A stretch of DNA of 64,000 nucleotides from Pseudomonas sp. TH31 (GCF_016650815.1 NZ_JAEKEZ010000026.1:1-64000), one strand, 5' to 3'; counted from the first letter of the stretch, positions 39,922 to 49,106 are shown. Numbers and translations: made by a program. The notes: generated by a model from the sequence alone, not told the origin.

Positions 39922-40323
39922 ATGGCAAAAGAATACAGCCGTACCCAACGTATCGGCGATCAGATGCAGCGCGAGCTGGCACAACTGATCCGTCGTGAAG
40001 TCAAAGACCCGCGCGTCGGCCTGGTCACCATTACCGCTGTTGAAGTCAGCCGTGACGTCGGTCACGCCAAGATCTTCATTACCGTGATGGGCCAGGACAA
40101 TGCCGAAGACATCGCGCAAAGCATCAAGGTGCTCAACTCCGCCGCCGGCTTCCTGCGTATGCAGTTGGCTCGCGAAATGAAGTTGCGCAGCGTTCCGCAG
40201 TTGCACTTCCACTACGACGAAAGCGTCGTGCGTGGCGCGCACCTGTCGGCCCTGATCGAGCGTGCGGTGGCTGAAGACAACCAGCACCCGGTAGCGGCTG
40301 AACCCGAAGACGCCAAGGAGTAA
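39922..40323 (+). CDS. rbfA: 30S ribosome-binding factor A
   Basis: RbfA is a cold-shock-linked factor for late 30S maturation. The 133-residue KH-fold protein starts MAKEYSRTQRIGDQMQRELA and has VKDPRVGLVTITAVEVSRD and LHFHYDESV. A GGTAACAAG stretch precedes the ATG. It ends 3 bases before truB. Confidence 0.96.
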   Translation: MAKEYSRTQRIGDQMQRELAQLIRREVKDPRVGLVTITAVEVSRDVGHAKIFITVMGQDNAEDIAQSIKVLNSAAGFLRMQLAREMKLRSVPQLHFHYDESVVRGAHLSALIERAVAEDNQHPVAAEPEDAKE

Positions 40324-40326
40324 TCG

Positions 40327-41244
40327 GTGGCTCAGGTCAAACGTATCCGTCGTAACGTCAGCGGCATCATCCTGCTCGACAAACCGCTGGGGTTTACCTC
40401 CAACGCGGCGTTGCAGAAGGTTCGCTGGTTGCTGAACGCCGAGAAGGCCGGGCACACCGGTAGTCTTGATCCGCTGGCCACCGGCGTGCTGCCGTTGTGC
40501 TTCGGTGAGGCCACCAAGTTCTCGCAATACCTGCTCGATTCCGACAAGGCTTATGAAACCCTGGCGCAACTGGGCAAGACCACCACCACGGCGGATGCCG
40601 AAGGTGATGTTCTACTGGAGCGCCCGGTGACCGTTGGTCGCGCCGATGTTGAGGCTGCTTTACCCGGTTTTCGTGGGCAAATCAGTCAGATACCGCCGAT
40701 GTACTCGGCGCTCAAGCGTGATGGCCAGCCGCTGTACAAGCTGGCCCGTGCAGGCGAAGTAGTGGAGCGCGAACCGCGTTCTGTTACTATTGCGCGCTTG
40801 GAATTGCTGGCCTTTGAGGGTGATACTGCGCGGCTTGCGGTGGATTGCAGCAAAGGCACCTATATCCGCACCCTGGTGGAGGATATCGGTGAGCAACTCG
40901 GTTGTGGCGCTTACGTTGCTCAATTGCGACGTACCCAGGCCGGGCCTTTCACGCTGGCGCAGACGGTCACGCTTGAAGAGTTGGAAGCCGTACACGCCGA
41001 AGGCGGCAACGAAGCGGTCGACCGCTTCCTGATGCCATCGGACAGCGGCTTGCTGGATTGGCCGCTGTTGCAGTTCTCGGAGCACAGCTCGTTCTACTGG
41101 CTTAACGGCCAACCGGTACGAGCCCCGGATGCACCGAAGTTCGGCATGGTACGGGTACAGGATCACAACGGTCGCTTCATCGGTATCGGTGAAGTGAGCG
41201 AAGACGGGCGCATCGCGCCGCGTCGACTGATTCGGTCGGAATGA
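40327..41244 (+). CDS. truB: tRNA pseudouridine(55) synthase
   Basis: TruB makes pseudouridine 55 in the T-loop of tRNAs. The 305-residue enzyme has the catalytic loop GHTGSLDPLATGVLP with Asp48, YKLAR, and the CSKGTYIRTLVEDIGEQLG motif, plus a C-terminal PUA-like domain. The start is GTG at 40327, three bases after the rbfA stop. Confidence 0.96.
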   Translation: MAQVKRIRRNVSGIILLDKPLGFTSNAALQKVRWLLNAEKAGHTGSLDPLATGVLPLCFGEATKFSQYLLDSDKAYETLAQLGKTTTTADAEGDVLLERPVTVGRADVEAALPGFRGQISQIPPMYSALKRDGQPLYKLARAGEVVEREPRSVTIARLELLAFEGDTARLAVDCSKGTYIRTLVEDIGEQLGCGAYVAQLRRTQAGPFTLAQTVTLEELEAVHAEGGNEAVDRFLMPSDSGLLDWPLLQFSEHSSFYWLNGQPVRAPDAPKFGMVRVQDHNGRFIGIGEVSEDGRIAPRRLIRSE

Positions 41245-41386
41245 CCGAAACCGGTCTGCGTAACAGCAGGCTGGCGAGGGTGGCTGTTAGCAGGCACGGT
41301 CACTACTCATTTTTAGATACAGGGATTTGTCCCTGGCCTGTTGAAGCTGTTTCTCTGAAACAGTTTCCTGATAAAAGGATTGCCTC

Positions 41387-41656
41387 ATGGCTCTCGACGT
41401 TCAAGAAAAAGCTCAAATCGTAGCTGACTACCAGCAAGCTGTTGGTGACACTGGTTCGCCAGAAGTGCAAGTTGCACTGCTGACCCACAACATCAACAAA
41501 CTGCAAGGTCACTTCAAGGCCAACGGTAAAGATCACCACTCCCGTCGTGGTCTGATCCGCATGGTAAACCAGCGCCGTAAGCTGCTGGACTACCTGAAAG
41601 GCAAGGATCTGGGCCGTTACCAGGCTCTGATCGGTCGCCTGGGTCTGCGTCGCTAA
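41387..41656 (+). CDS. rpsO: 30S ribosomal protein S15
   Basis: S15 is a primary 16S rRNA-binding protein. The 89-residue helical protein (GDTGSPEVQVALLTHNINKLQGH, HSRRGLIRMVNQRRKLLDYL) is full length. AAAAGGA lies just before the ATG. The 142-base gap from truB probably holds its own promoter. pnp follows as usual. Confidence 0.97.
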   Translation: MALDVQEKAQIVADYQQAVGDTGSPEVQVALLTHNINKLQGHFKANGKDHHSRRGLIRMVNQRRKLLDYLKGKDLGRYQALIGRLGLRR

Positions 41657-41683
41657 TAAGCGATTGCGCTAGAGGTTGGTTGT

Positions 41684-41722
41684 CTGCCGTACGTCAGTGG
41701 GTTTCCCGCTGGCGCATGGCAG
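41684..41722 (+). other. Leader hairpin in the rpsO-pnp gap
   Basis: CTGCCGTACGTCAGTGGG and CCCGCTGGCGCATGGCAG form a long imperfect stem with several G-U pairs and a TTT loop. In E. coli the pnp leader folds into a hairpin cut by RNase III, through which PNPase limits its own synthesis; position and shape here suggest the same role. Confidence 0.5.
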
Positions 41723-41850
41723 GCTCCCAGCCTCAAGTTTTATCTGGATACACGTTTTACCCTGGACAGACGTTGGGCCGACTCCCGACATTGCCCAAGA
41801 ATTTCGCAAGAAGACAAGTTCCCCAAGAGCCACAAAGAAGGTAGGACACC

Positions 41851-43956
41851 GTGAACCCGGTAATCAAAAAATTCCAGTTCGGTCAGTCGACCGTTACCCT
41901 CGAGACCGGCCGTATCGCCCGTCAGGCCTCCGGCGCAGTATTGGTCACCGTTGACGACGACGTCAGCGTATTGGTGACCGTCGTTGGTGCCAAGCAAGCC
42001 GATCCAGGCAAGGGCTTCTTCCCTCTGTCCGTTCACTACCAGGAAAAGACTTACGCTGCCGGTAAGATCCCTGGCGGTTTCTTCAAGCGTGAAGGCCGTC
42101 CTTCCGAGAAAGAAACCCTGACTTCCCGACTGATCGACCGTCCGATCCGTCCGCTGTTCCCAGAAGGCTTCATGAACGAAGTGCAGGTTGTCTGCACCGT
42201 CGTTTCCACCAGCAAGAAGACCGATCCGGACATCGCTGCGATGATCGGTACCTCGGCTGCCCTGGCGATCTCCGGCATTCCTTTCGATGGCCCTATCGGC
42301 TGTGCACGCGTTGCGTTCCACGAAAGCACCGGCTACCTGCTGAACCCGACTTACGAACAACAGAAAGCTTCGAGCCTGGACATGGTCGTTGCCGGTACTT
42401 CGGAAGCCGTGTTGATGGTTGAATCGGAAGCCAAAGAGCTGACCGAAGACCAGATGCTGGGCGCGGTACTGTTTGCTCACGACGAGTTCCAGGTTGTGAT
42501 CAACGCCGTTAAAGAACTGGCTGCCGAAGCGGCCAAGCCAACTTGGGCCTGGGCACCACAGCCAGAAGCAACCGCTCTGCTGGGCGCTATCCGTGCCGAG
42601 TTCGGCGACGCGATCTCCCAGGCTTACACCATCACCATCAAGGCCGATCGTTACGCTCGCCTGGGTGAGCTGAAAGACCAGGTTGTTGCCAAGCTGTCCG
42701 GTGAAGAAGGCCAGCCTTCTTCCAGCGAAGTCAAAGCAGCATTCGGCGAAATCGAATACCGCACCGTTCGCGAAAACATCGTAAACGGCAAGCCACGTAT
42801 CGACGGTCGCGACACCAAGACTGTACGTCCTCTGAACATCGAAGTCGGTGTTCTGCCAAAGACCCACGGTTCGGCTCTGTTCACCCGTGGCGAAACCCAG
42901 GCTCTGGTTGTTGCAACACTGGGCACCGCCCGTGACGCACAACTGCTGGACACCCTGGAAGGCGAGAAAAAAGACCCGTTCATGCTGCACTACAACTTCC
43001 CTCCGTTCTCGGTAGGTGAGTGTGGTCGCATGGGTGGCGCTGGTCGTCGCGAAATCGGTCACGGCCGTCTGGCCCGTCGTTCGATTGCAGCCATGCTGCC
43101 TGCCGCCGACGTGTTCCCGTACACCATTCGTGTGGTGTCGGAAATCACCGAATCCAACGGTTCGAGCTCGATGGCTTCGGTCTGCGGCGCTTCCCTGGCC
43201 CTGATGGATGCCGGCGTTCCAATGAAGGCACCGGTTGCCGGTATCGCCATGGGTCTGGTTAAAGAAGGCGAGAAGTTCGCCATCCTGACCGACATCCTGG
43301 GTGACGAAGACCACCTCGGCGACATGGACTTCAAAGTAGCCGGTACCGCCAAAGGTGTTACCGCGCTGCAGATGGACATCAAGATCAAAGGCATCACCGA
43401 AGAAATCATGGAAATCGCTCTGGGCCAAGCCCTGGAAGCGCGCCTGAACATCCTCGGTCAGATGAACCAGATCATTGCTCAGTCCCGTACCGAGCTGTCG
43501 GAAAATGCTCCGACCATGATCGCGATGAAAATCGACACCGACAAAATCCGTGATGTCATCGGTAAAGGCGGCGCGACCATTCGTGCGATCTGTGAAGAAA
43601 CCAAGGCTTCGATCGACATCGAAGACGACGGCTCGATCAAGATCTTCGGCGAAACCAAGGAAGCTGCTGAAGCTGCACGTCAGCGCGTTCTGGGCATCAC
43701 CGCAGAAGCTGAAATCGGCAAGATCTACGTCGGTAAGGTTGAGCGCATCGTCGACTTCGGCGCATTCGTCAACATCCTGCCTGGCAAGGACGGTCTGGTT
43801 CACATCTCCATGTTGAGCGATGCTCGCGTAGAGAAAGTGACCGACATCCTGAAAGAAGGCCAGGAAGTGGAAGTACTGGTACTGGACGTGGACAACCGCG
43901 GCCGTATCAAGCTGTCCATCAAAGACGTAGCAGCAGCCAAGGCATCGGGCGTTTAA
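41851..43956 (+). CDS. pnp: Polyribonucleotide nucleotidyltransferase (PNPase)
   Basis: PNPase degrades RNA 3' to 5' using phosphate and is part of the degradosome. The 701-residue protein has two RNase PH domains (the second with FSVGECGRMGGAGRREIGHG and the DILGDEDHLGDMDFKVAG catalytic aspartates), a KH domain (IRDVIGKGGATIRAICEET, about 560-620) and an S1 domain (about 625-690). The start is GTG at 41851 with AGGTAGGA upstream. A strong terminator follows. Confidence 0.98.
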   Translation: MNPVIKKFQFGQSTVTLETGRIARQASGAVLVTVDDDVSVLVTVVGAKQADPGKGFFPLSVHYQEKTYAAGKIPGGFFKREGRPSEKETLTSRLIDRPIRPLFPEGFMNEVQVVCTVVSTSKKTDPDIAAMIGTSAALAISGIPFDGPIGCARVAFHESTGYLLNPTYEQQKASSLDMVVAGTSEAVLMVESEAKELTEDQMLGAVLFAHDEFQVVINAVKELAAEAAKPTWAWAPQPEATALLGAIRAEFGDAISQAYTITIKADRYARLGELKDQVVAKLSGEEGQPSSSEVKAAFGEIEYRTVRENIVNGKPRIDGRDTKTVRPLNIEVGVLPKTHGSALFTRGETQALVVATLGTARDAQLLDTLEGEKKDPFMLHYNFPPFSVGECGRMGGAGRREIGHGRLARRSIAAMLPAADVFPYTIRVVSEITESNGSSSMASVCGASLALMDAGVPMKAPVAGIAMGLVKEGEKFAILTDILGDEDHLGDMDFKVAGTAKGVTALQMDIKIKGITEEIMEIALGQALEARLNILGQMNQIIAQSRTELSENAPTMIAMKIDTDKIRDVIGKGGATIRAICEETKASIDIEDDGSIKIFGETKEAAEAARQRVLGITAEAEIGKIYVGKVERIVDFGAFVNILPGKDGLVHISMLSDARVEKVTDILKEGQEVEVLVLDVDNRGRIKLSIKDVAAAKASGV

Positions 43957-43984
43957 TCACCCCCGCACTTAAGCGCTGAACAAC

Positions 43985-44013
43985 AAAACGCCCCGACTGG
44001 TTCGGGGCGTTTT
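43985..44013 (+). terminator. Terminator of pnp
   Basis: AAAACGCCCCGA-CTGG-TTCGGGGCGTTTT, a 12-bp stem with an A-rich front and T-rich back, 29 bases after the pnp stop. Confidence 0.92.
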
Positions 44014-44031
44014 GCTGTGTGTCATACAATC

Positions 44032-44100
44032 AAAAGATCGCAGCCTTCGGCAACTCCTACACCGGCCCCATGTAGGAGCTGCCGAAGGCTGCGATCTTTT
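44032..44100. repeat. REP doublet, GATCGCAGCC family
   Basis: Inverted arms AAAAGATCGCAGCCTTCGGC and complement around a short central segment; the same family as the five copies in the lldR-smpB array. It sits between pnp and tRNA-Thr. Confidence 0.88.
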
Positions 44101-44171
44101 GATTTTAAGTCTGAAAAAGAGCGGTCCGGCAAGTTGCCGGACCTCGATACCGGTGCTAGGTTTAGCCCACC

Positions 44172-44247
44172 GCCCGTGTAGCTCAGCCGGTAGAGCAGCG
44201 CACTCGTAACGCGAAGGTCGCAGGTTCGATTCCTGTCTCGGGCACCA
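44172..44247 (+). tRNA. tRNA-Thr (anticodon CGT)
   Basis: 76 nt with encoded CCA. Acceptor GCCCGTG/CTCGGGC (one U-U mismatch), D-arm GCTC...GAGC, anticodon loop CTCGTAA giving CGT, T-arm GCAGGTTCGATTCCTGT. Confidence 0.93.
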
Positions 44248-44256
44248 TTGCTGCTG

Positions 44257-44922
44257 TTATTTCACTTTTCGGCTCAGGTCTTCGACGGTGCGTTTGAGCT
44301 GGTCGAGTTGATTGTCCTGATCACTGACTTCCCGCTTAAGACTGGACAGATCGCTGGAGCTTGAACTTGAGCTCGATCCGGCACTGCGCTTGAGGTCTTC
44401 GACCTGGCTGGCCAGTTTTTTCAGATCGTTGTCCTGATCGCTGACGGTGCGTTTCAGGCTGGACAACTCGCTTGAGCTGGAACTGGAACTCGAGCCGCTA
44501 TTGCGCTTGAGGTCCTCGAGTTGTTTACCGAGCTCTTTCAGGTCTTTGTTCTGTTCCTCGACGGTACGCTTGAGGCTGGATATTTCATTGGTACTTGAGC
44601 CGGAGCTGGTGCCGGTGTTGCGCCTGAGCTCTTCGATGAGGCGCGCTTGCTCGCTGACGGTGTTCTTCAGGGTGCTGATTTCAGCCGTGCTGGTCTTGAC
44701 GGTGCCCTGCAATTTTTCGATTTCATCGACCGCCAGGTTGGTTCTGACCAGTACGGTTTTGCCGTATGAGTTATGGGTGGCGGTCAGTGTGTCGTTGTAG
44801 GAAGGATTGTCTGAGCTAAGCTCGATAGCCTGGGCCGTACTGGCCAGTGCCGTATTGCCGAGCAGCAAGGCGGCCATGCCAGTTGCAAACAGGGTAGACG
44901 GAAACTTTGGAAAATTGCGCAT
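44257..44922 (-). CDS. Exported coiled-coil repeat protein with serine-rich linkers (221 aa)
   Basis: I do not recognise a named family. After MRNFPKFPS the N-terminus has a hydrophobic stretch ending ALASTAQA, a likely signal peptide of about 35 residues. The rest holds four related units of about 32-40 residues: each has (E/D)(I/L)SSLKRTVS(D/E)Q...DLKRL followed by a linker of up to eight serines (GSSSSSSSS), the last unit lacking the linker. Leucine/valine spacing predicts a coiled coil. The start at 44922 is chosen for the signal peptide; an upstream codon at 44958 would put it behind 12 non-hydrophobic residues. It lies 9 bases from tRNA-Thr, in opposite orientation. An envelope structural role is only a guess. 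Confidence 0.72.
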   Translation of the reverse strand: MRNFPKFPSTLFATGMAALLLGNTALASTAQAIELSSDNPSYNDTLTATHNSYGKTVLVRTNLAVDEIEKLQGTVKTSTAEISTLKNTVSEQARLIEELRRNTGTSSGSSTNEISSLKRTVEEQNKDLKELGKQLEDLKRNSGSSSSSSSSELSSLKRTVSDQDNDLKKLASQVEDLKRSAGSSSSSSSSDLSSLKREVSDQDNQLDQLKRTVEDLSRKVK

Positions 44923-45098
44923 CACCTGAGTTCCTTGTGAAGTGCCTATATGGCACATCGCTATGACTTCGATTTTTGAAACACGTTCCTGTGGGCCTCA
45001 CAAAATAAGCGTGGTCGGTGACGTCATCCGTTTTTTTGTAGAATTGATGTAAACATGCATATAAATCGTCAGCTAAAGGTCCTATATTCGGAGCTTGC

Positions 45099-45143
45099 AT
45101 GAGCACCACCGAGCTGTTTTCAGATGATCCCGAATGGTTCTGA
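45099..45143 (+). CDS. Possible 14-residue leader peptide
   Basis: ATG at 45099 with GGAG 5 bases upstream encodes MSTTELFSDDPEWF, then TGA. It is followed within 10 bases by a terminator-like hairpin and then by the DUF6388-like gene at 45239. The arrangement resembles an attenuation leader, but translation and conservation are unknown. Confidence 0.35.
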   Translation: MSTTELFSDDPEWF

Positions 45144-45152
45144 AGGCCAGAC

Positions 45153-45176
45153 AAACCGGGCTTCACGCGGTTTTTT
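45153..45176 (+). terminator. Terminator-like hairpin upstream of the DUF6388-like gene
   Basis: AAACCG and CGGTTT pair around GGCTTCACG and are followed by T residues. A short stem, so weak alone; its interest is the placement between a small leader ORF and the next gene. Confidence 0.4.
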
Positions 45177-45238
45177 GCGTCAGAGAGATCCTTGATGATC
45201 CAGATCCATCTTCCATTCCCCAGATCAGCGAGAACGAC

Positions 45239-45544
45239 ATGACCGTTAAAGAATTGACCCAAGAAGCCAGACACGAAGAAGCGCTCAAGAAGTACGTACT
45301 GGAGTCGCCCCAGCTAGCCGAAGAGATCAAGGACCTGCCCGCCGACGATCAGAAAGACCAGATCCAGTGGGCGTTCGAGGATGAAGCGGAGTCGCAAGGC
45401 TTGCAGCCCTGGGAGCTGACGCTCAAGTACACCTCGACGCCTGAAGAGTTCGAGGCAGCACGCCTGGTTCTGCACAAGGAGGCGGCCGAAGTCCTGGGCG
45501 TCGAATGGGAAGAGTACTGCGAGATGAATAATCTGGTGGTCTAA
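45239..45544 (+). CDS. DUF6388-like small acidic protein (101 aa)
   Basis: Function unknown. The protein is acidic and helical (MTVKELTQEARHEEALKKYV, then ESPQLAEEIKDLPADDQ and EEYCEMNNLVV) with no signal peptide, so it should be cytosolic. It resembles the Pseudomonas DUF6388 group from memory; this was not checked. The ATG at 45239 gives the family-like start, and the upstream frame overlaps the hairpin leader. A REP doublet follows the stop, then nadC in the opposite orientation. Confidence 0.7.
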   Translation: MTVKELTQEARHEEALKKYVLESPQLAEEIKDLPADDQKDQIQWAFEDEAESQGLQPWELTLKYTSTPEEFEAARLVLHKEAAEVLGVEWEEYCEMNNLVV

Positions 45545-45560
45545 ACACGGCGACAAACCT

Positions 45561-45648
45561 GTGGGAGCGGGCTTGCTCGCGAAGAGGGAGTGTCAGTCGA
45601 CATTATTGTCGTCTGACCCACCGCTTTCGCGAGCAAGTCCGCTCCCAC
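45561..45648. repeat. REP doublet, GTGGGAGCGGGCTTGCTCGCGA family
   Basis: Arms GTGGGAGCGGGCTTGCTCGC and an inverted partner (GCGAGCAAGTCCGCTCCCAC) flank a variable middle. Located between the convergent DUF6388-like and nadC genes. Confidence 0.88.
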
Positions 45649-45678
45649 ATGGCATGTGCTACGGCAGACATATTTTAA

Positions 45679-46526
45679 TCAGAGACTGAGCCGCATCGAC
45701 AGGTCAACCGCCTTCACATCCTTGGTCATTGCCCCGATCGAAATGTAATCAACACCGGTTTCGGCAATCGGCAGCAACGTGCTTTCGTTGATACCGCCGC
45801 TGGCCTCCAGTTTTGCCTTGCCGCCGTTCAGGCGCACGGCTTCGCGCATGTCATCCAGGCTCAGTTCGTCGAGCATGATGATGTCGGCACCGGCCGCCAG
45901 GGCCTCCTTCAGCTCATCCAGGCTTTCCACTTCGATTTCCACCGGCTTGCCCGGGCAATCTTGTGCGCGGCTTTAATGGCCTCAGGGATGCCGCCGCAGG
46001 CGGCGATATGGTTTTCCTTGATCAGGAAGGCGTCATACAGGCCGATGCGATGGTTGTGGCAGCTGCCGCAAGTCACGGCGTACTTCTGCGCCAGACGCAG
46101 CCCCGGCAGGGTTTTGCGGGTGTCGAGCAGTTTTACCTGCGTCTCGGCGACGAAATCCGCCAGAAACTGCGCGCGCGTTGCCACGCCAGACAGCAGTTGC
46201 AGGAAATTCAGCGCACAGCGTTCACCCGTCAGCAGCGAGCGCGCCGGGCCTTCGAGGTGGAACAGCGCCTGATTGGGTTTCACCCGTTCGCCATCGCGCA
46301 CCTGCCAGTGCACCGCAACCCGTGGGTCCAGTTGCCGAAAAACGGCGTCGACCCACGCGGTACCGGCAATGACGGCAGCGTCGCGGGTGATGATGGTGGC
46401 TTTGGCCAGGCGTTCGGCGGGAATCAATTGCGCGGTGATGTCGCCGCTGCCGATGTCTTCGAGCAACGCGCGGCGCACGTTGGCTTCGATTTCGGCGGTC
46501 AAATCGGCGAGACGTAGATTCGGCAT
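45679..46526 (-). CDS. nadC: Nicotinate-nucleotide pyrophosphorylase (frame broken in this sequence)
   Basis: NadC converts quinolinate and PRPP to nicotinate mononucleotide in de novo NAD synthesis. The N-terminal frame from 46526 (MPNLRLADLTAEIE) includes LNFLQLLSGVAT, LDTRKTLPGLRLAQKYAV and GSCHNHRIGLYDAFLIKENH. At CCCGGG 45950-45955 the frame changes; the next frame continues VEIEVESLDELKEAL, IIMLDELS and LEASGGINE. CCCCGGG would restore APGKPVEIEV and a 282-residue enzyme, the normal length. The start at 46526 is preferred over an ATG four codons upstream. A sequence error is likely. Confidence 0.93.
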
Positions 46527-46886
46527 AACGGGCTCCACAAACTAAGTGGCTCGATTATAGGGCCATGGTGCGAGCCAACCCAAGGCGTCCACGGTGTTCA
46601 CATCGCTCTGAAACCTGCATTTGGTCGATTCGTCCGAGCATTTGGCGCTAAGCAAGGGTCTGTCCTGTACGTCTATTTCCAGGTGAGGCGCAGAGTCTGC
46701 TGGCACAAGCGGCGTGTTTTGCCGATAATCCGCCTTGCATTTGACGTCATAGCTTTGACGTCTCTTTGGGTCCCCGATTATTGAATGACAGCGTGAGGGC
46801 AGTGTTCCCCGCTGAGCGCCGGCGGTGATGTTGGCGCAGTCGATCTTTCTTACCGAACCGAAGAATCACCGTTTCAGGAGGCTTGG
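46527..46886. other. Intergenic region between nadC and the DUF1631 gene
   Basis: About 360 bases carrying the divergent promoters of nadC and the DUF1631 gene. A TTTGACGTC motif occurs twice 17 bases apart (about 46740-46762), the first extended to the palindrome TGACGTCA, which could be a regulator site. No ORF with a ribosome site is seen. Confidence 0.5.
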
Positions 46887-49106
46887 ATGCACAACGACGG
46901 GAATGTAGTGCCTTTGCACAAGGCGGCTACCGATCAGGCGACCCGCTCGCCGCTCGCCCGCCTGCCTGTGATTCTGCTTCAGGTTCGCGACAAGGCTGCT
47001 CAGTTGCTCAGGCACGGTTTGCAGGCGCTGTTCGATAACGCCGACGACACGCTGTTCGAAATGGCCGACCGGGCCCGCAACGACGTCGAGCAGAACCTCT
47101 TTTTCGAAGCCATGCGCGACTTGCGCCTCAAGCGCAAAAGCATTGAGCGCGGGTTTCTCGAACAATTTTTCGAGGCGTTCGTCAGCCTCACTCAGTACGA
47201 CATCACTCGGTCAACCTTGCCCCAGTTATTGGCGTTCGATGCCAACGCATCGCTGCCCAATGATGATCTGGAACGCAATGTCGCGGTGGAGGCGATGGTC
47301 AGCAAAGTACTGAACCGCGAGGGTTTCGCCCTCGATCAATTGACCACCCGACTCAGCGTGTTGTTGGGCAAGGAGCTGCTCGAACAGCACAACCCGATGG
47401 GCCCGGCGATGCTGTGCGAGTATTTTCTGCAGGCCGGGCGCAATCTGGGCGTGGAGATCAAGGTCAAGCTGATCATCCTCAAACTGTTCGAGCGCTATGT
47501 GCTCAGCAGCGCCGATCAGCTCTATGCCGAAGCCAACCAATTGTTGATCGCCACCGGCGTGTTACCCGAGCTCAAGCCAGCGCCGGCGCGGCGTGCGGCT
47601 GACCGCGCGGCGGCCAGTGCCCATGCCGAACCCGCCGAGACGGTTGTCCGATGTGGCAATACGCAGATTGATGACAGCGTGCAGGAAGTCTTCGCCGCCT
47701 TGCAGGAACTGCTTTTCCACGTGCGTGGCAGTGTCGCGCCGACGCTTGAGCTCAGCGCCCCGGCCCAGCCGATTTCCACCCGCGACTTGCTGCGCCTGCT
47801 GTCGCACTTGCAGCAATACGTGCCGGCCCTGGCGGCTCAGGACGACTTCGACCTGCGCAACCAACTCGAACAACTGCTGACCCGCGTCAGCGTAAAAAGC
47901 GGCAAGTCGCGGGTGGTTGGGGTGGCCGACGAAGACGTGATCAACCTGATCGCCATGCTCTTCGAATGCATTCTCGATGACCGCAACCTGCCGGATTCGC
48001 TCAAGGCGCTTATCGGGCGCTTGCAGATCCCGATGCTGAAGGTCGCGGTGCTCGACAAGAGCTTTTTCAGCCGCAGCAGCCACCCGGCGCGACGTCTGCT
48101 CAACGAAATCGCCACTGCGGCCATGGGTTGGGGCCAGTGCGACGATCATGAGCGCGATTCGTTGTACCTGCGCATCGAGCAAGTGGTGCAGCGGCTGTTG
48201 AATGACTTTGTCGACGACCCGGCGATTTTCTCCGAGTTGCTGGCGGACTTTCTGGCGTTTACCAGCGATGAGCGCCGTCGCAGCGAGCTGCTGGAACAGC
48301 GTACCCGGGACGCCGAAGAAGGTCGGGCCAAGGCTGAATTGGCGCGTCAGCGGGTCGAACAGGCGCTGAATGAGACCTTGTTGGGCAAGCTGCTCCCGCA
48401 AGGCGTGGTGGTGTTCGTCCAGGATGCCTGGAGCAAGGTGCTGTTGCTGACGTGCCTCAAGCACGGCGATCAGTCCGCCGAATGGCACGCCGATGTGCAA
48501 ACCATGGCGCAATTGATCTGGAGCGTGCAGCGTCACGAAGAAGCCGACGCGAGCCTGCGCCTGCTATCGCTGGTGCCGGGACTGCTCAAATCCCTGCGTG
48601 ACGGCCTGAGCAGCTCGGCATTCGACCCGTTTGCCACCAGTGAATTCTTCAGTGAGCTGGAGGTCTTGCACGTTCAACTGTTCGAGCGGCCAGCCCCCCG
48701 GGCACCGGAACAGACAACACCCCGCGATGCGCCAGTGATGGTCGAAGTGCTGGAGGAAATCTTCTTGCGTACTGCCGATGAGGGGCCGGTAGACACGACA
48801 TCGGTACGTTTGCCGGCCGACGATGTCGGTCTGCTTCAGGTCGATCAGTTGCGCCTGGGCTGCTGGGTCGAGTTTCAGGAAGACGAAGAAAATACCCTGC
48901 GTTGCAAGCTGGCAGCGATCATTGAAGCCACCGGCAAGTATATTTTCGTCAACCGCACCGGGATGAAAGTGCTGGAACGCAGTCGCACCGGCCTGGCCCT
49001 GGAGTTGCGCCGGGGTGCGGTGCGTGCGCTGGACGATACATTGCTGTTCGATCGGGCCCTGGAATCGGTGATCGGCAACTTGCGGCGTCTCAATCACGGC
49101 AAGTGA
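46887..49106 (+). CDS. DUF1631 family protein (739 aa)
   Basis: Large cytosolic protein of the DUF1631 family, whose function is unsettled; in P. aeruginosa the same gene lies between nadC and ampD. It is mainly helical, with no signal peptide or membrane segment. An N-terminal region (VVPLHKAA..., DKAAQLLRHGLQALFDNADDTLFEMADRA) is followed by several hundred residues of helical repeats, and the C-terminal part (QLRLGCWVEFQEDEENTLRCKLA) looks like a small beta domain of the PilZ-like kind, which is my impression only. CAGGAGGC precedes the ATG at 46887. Confidence 0.82.
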   Translation: MHNDGNVVPLHKAATDQATRSPLARLPVILLQVRDKAAQLLRHGLQALFDNADDTLFEMADRARNDVEQNLFFEAMRDLRLKRKSIERGFLEQFFEAFVSLTQYDITRSTLPQLLAFDANASLPNDDLERNVAVEAMVSKVLNREGFALDQLTTRLSVLLGKELLEQHNPMGPAMLCEYFLQAGRNLGVEIKVKLIILKLFERYVLSSADQLYAEANQLLIATGVLPELKPAPARRAADRAAASAHAEPAETVVRCGNTQIDDSVQEVFAALQELLFHVRGSVAPTLELSAPAQPISTRDLLRLLSHLQQYVPALAAQDDFDLRNQLEQLLTRVSVKSGKSRVVGVADEDVINLIAMLFECILDDRNLPDSLKALIGRLQIPMLKVAVLDKSFFSRSSHPARRLLNEIATAAMGWGQCDDHERDSLYLRIEQVVQRLLNDFVDDPAIFSELLADFLAFTSDERRRSELLEQRTRDAEEGRAKAELARQRVEQALNETLLGKLLPQGVVVFVQDAWSKVLLLTCLKHGDQSAEWHADVQTMAQLIWSVQRHEEADASLRLLSLVPGLLKSLRDGLSSSAFDPFATSEFFSELEVLHVQLFERPAPRAPEQTTPRDAPVMVEVLEEIFLRTADEGPVDTTSVRLPADDVGLLQVDQLRLGCWVEFQEDEENTLRCKLAAIIEATGKYIFVNRTGMKVLERSRTGLALELRRGAVRALDDTLLFDRALESVIGNLRRLNHGK

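Larger units (their letters stand above)
44923..45238. other. Divergent intergenic region with a possible short leader ORF
   Basis: About 315 bases between the exported coiled-coil gene and the DUF6388-like gene. It holds a GTGCC-TATAT-GGCAC dyad (about 44941-44955), an AT-rich stretch around 45030-45070 likely to contain promoters, and the leader ORF and hairpin listed separately. No other gene is seen. Confidence 0.5.

Noticed and set aside
41740..43803. A 687-codon minus-strand frame over pnp
   Set aside because: Antisense shadow; similar frames lie opposite nusA, fruA and infB for the same codon-bias reason.
44172..44922. Genomic island inserted at tRNA-Thr
   Set aside because: The tRNA 3' end is intact, no duplicate of it is seen nearby, and no integrase follows; the next gene converges on it.
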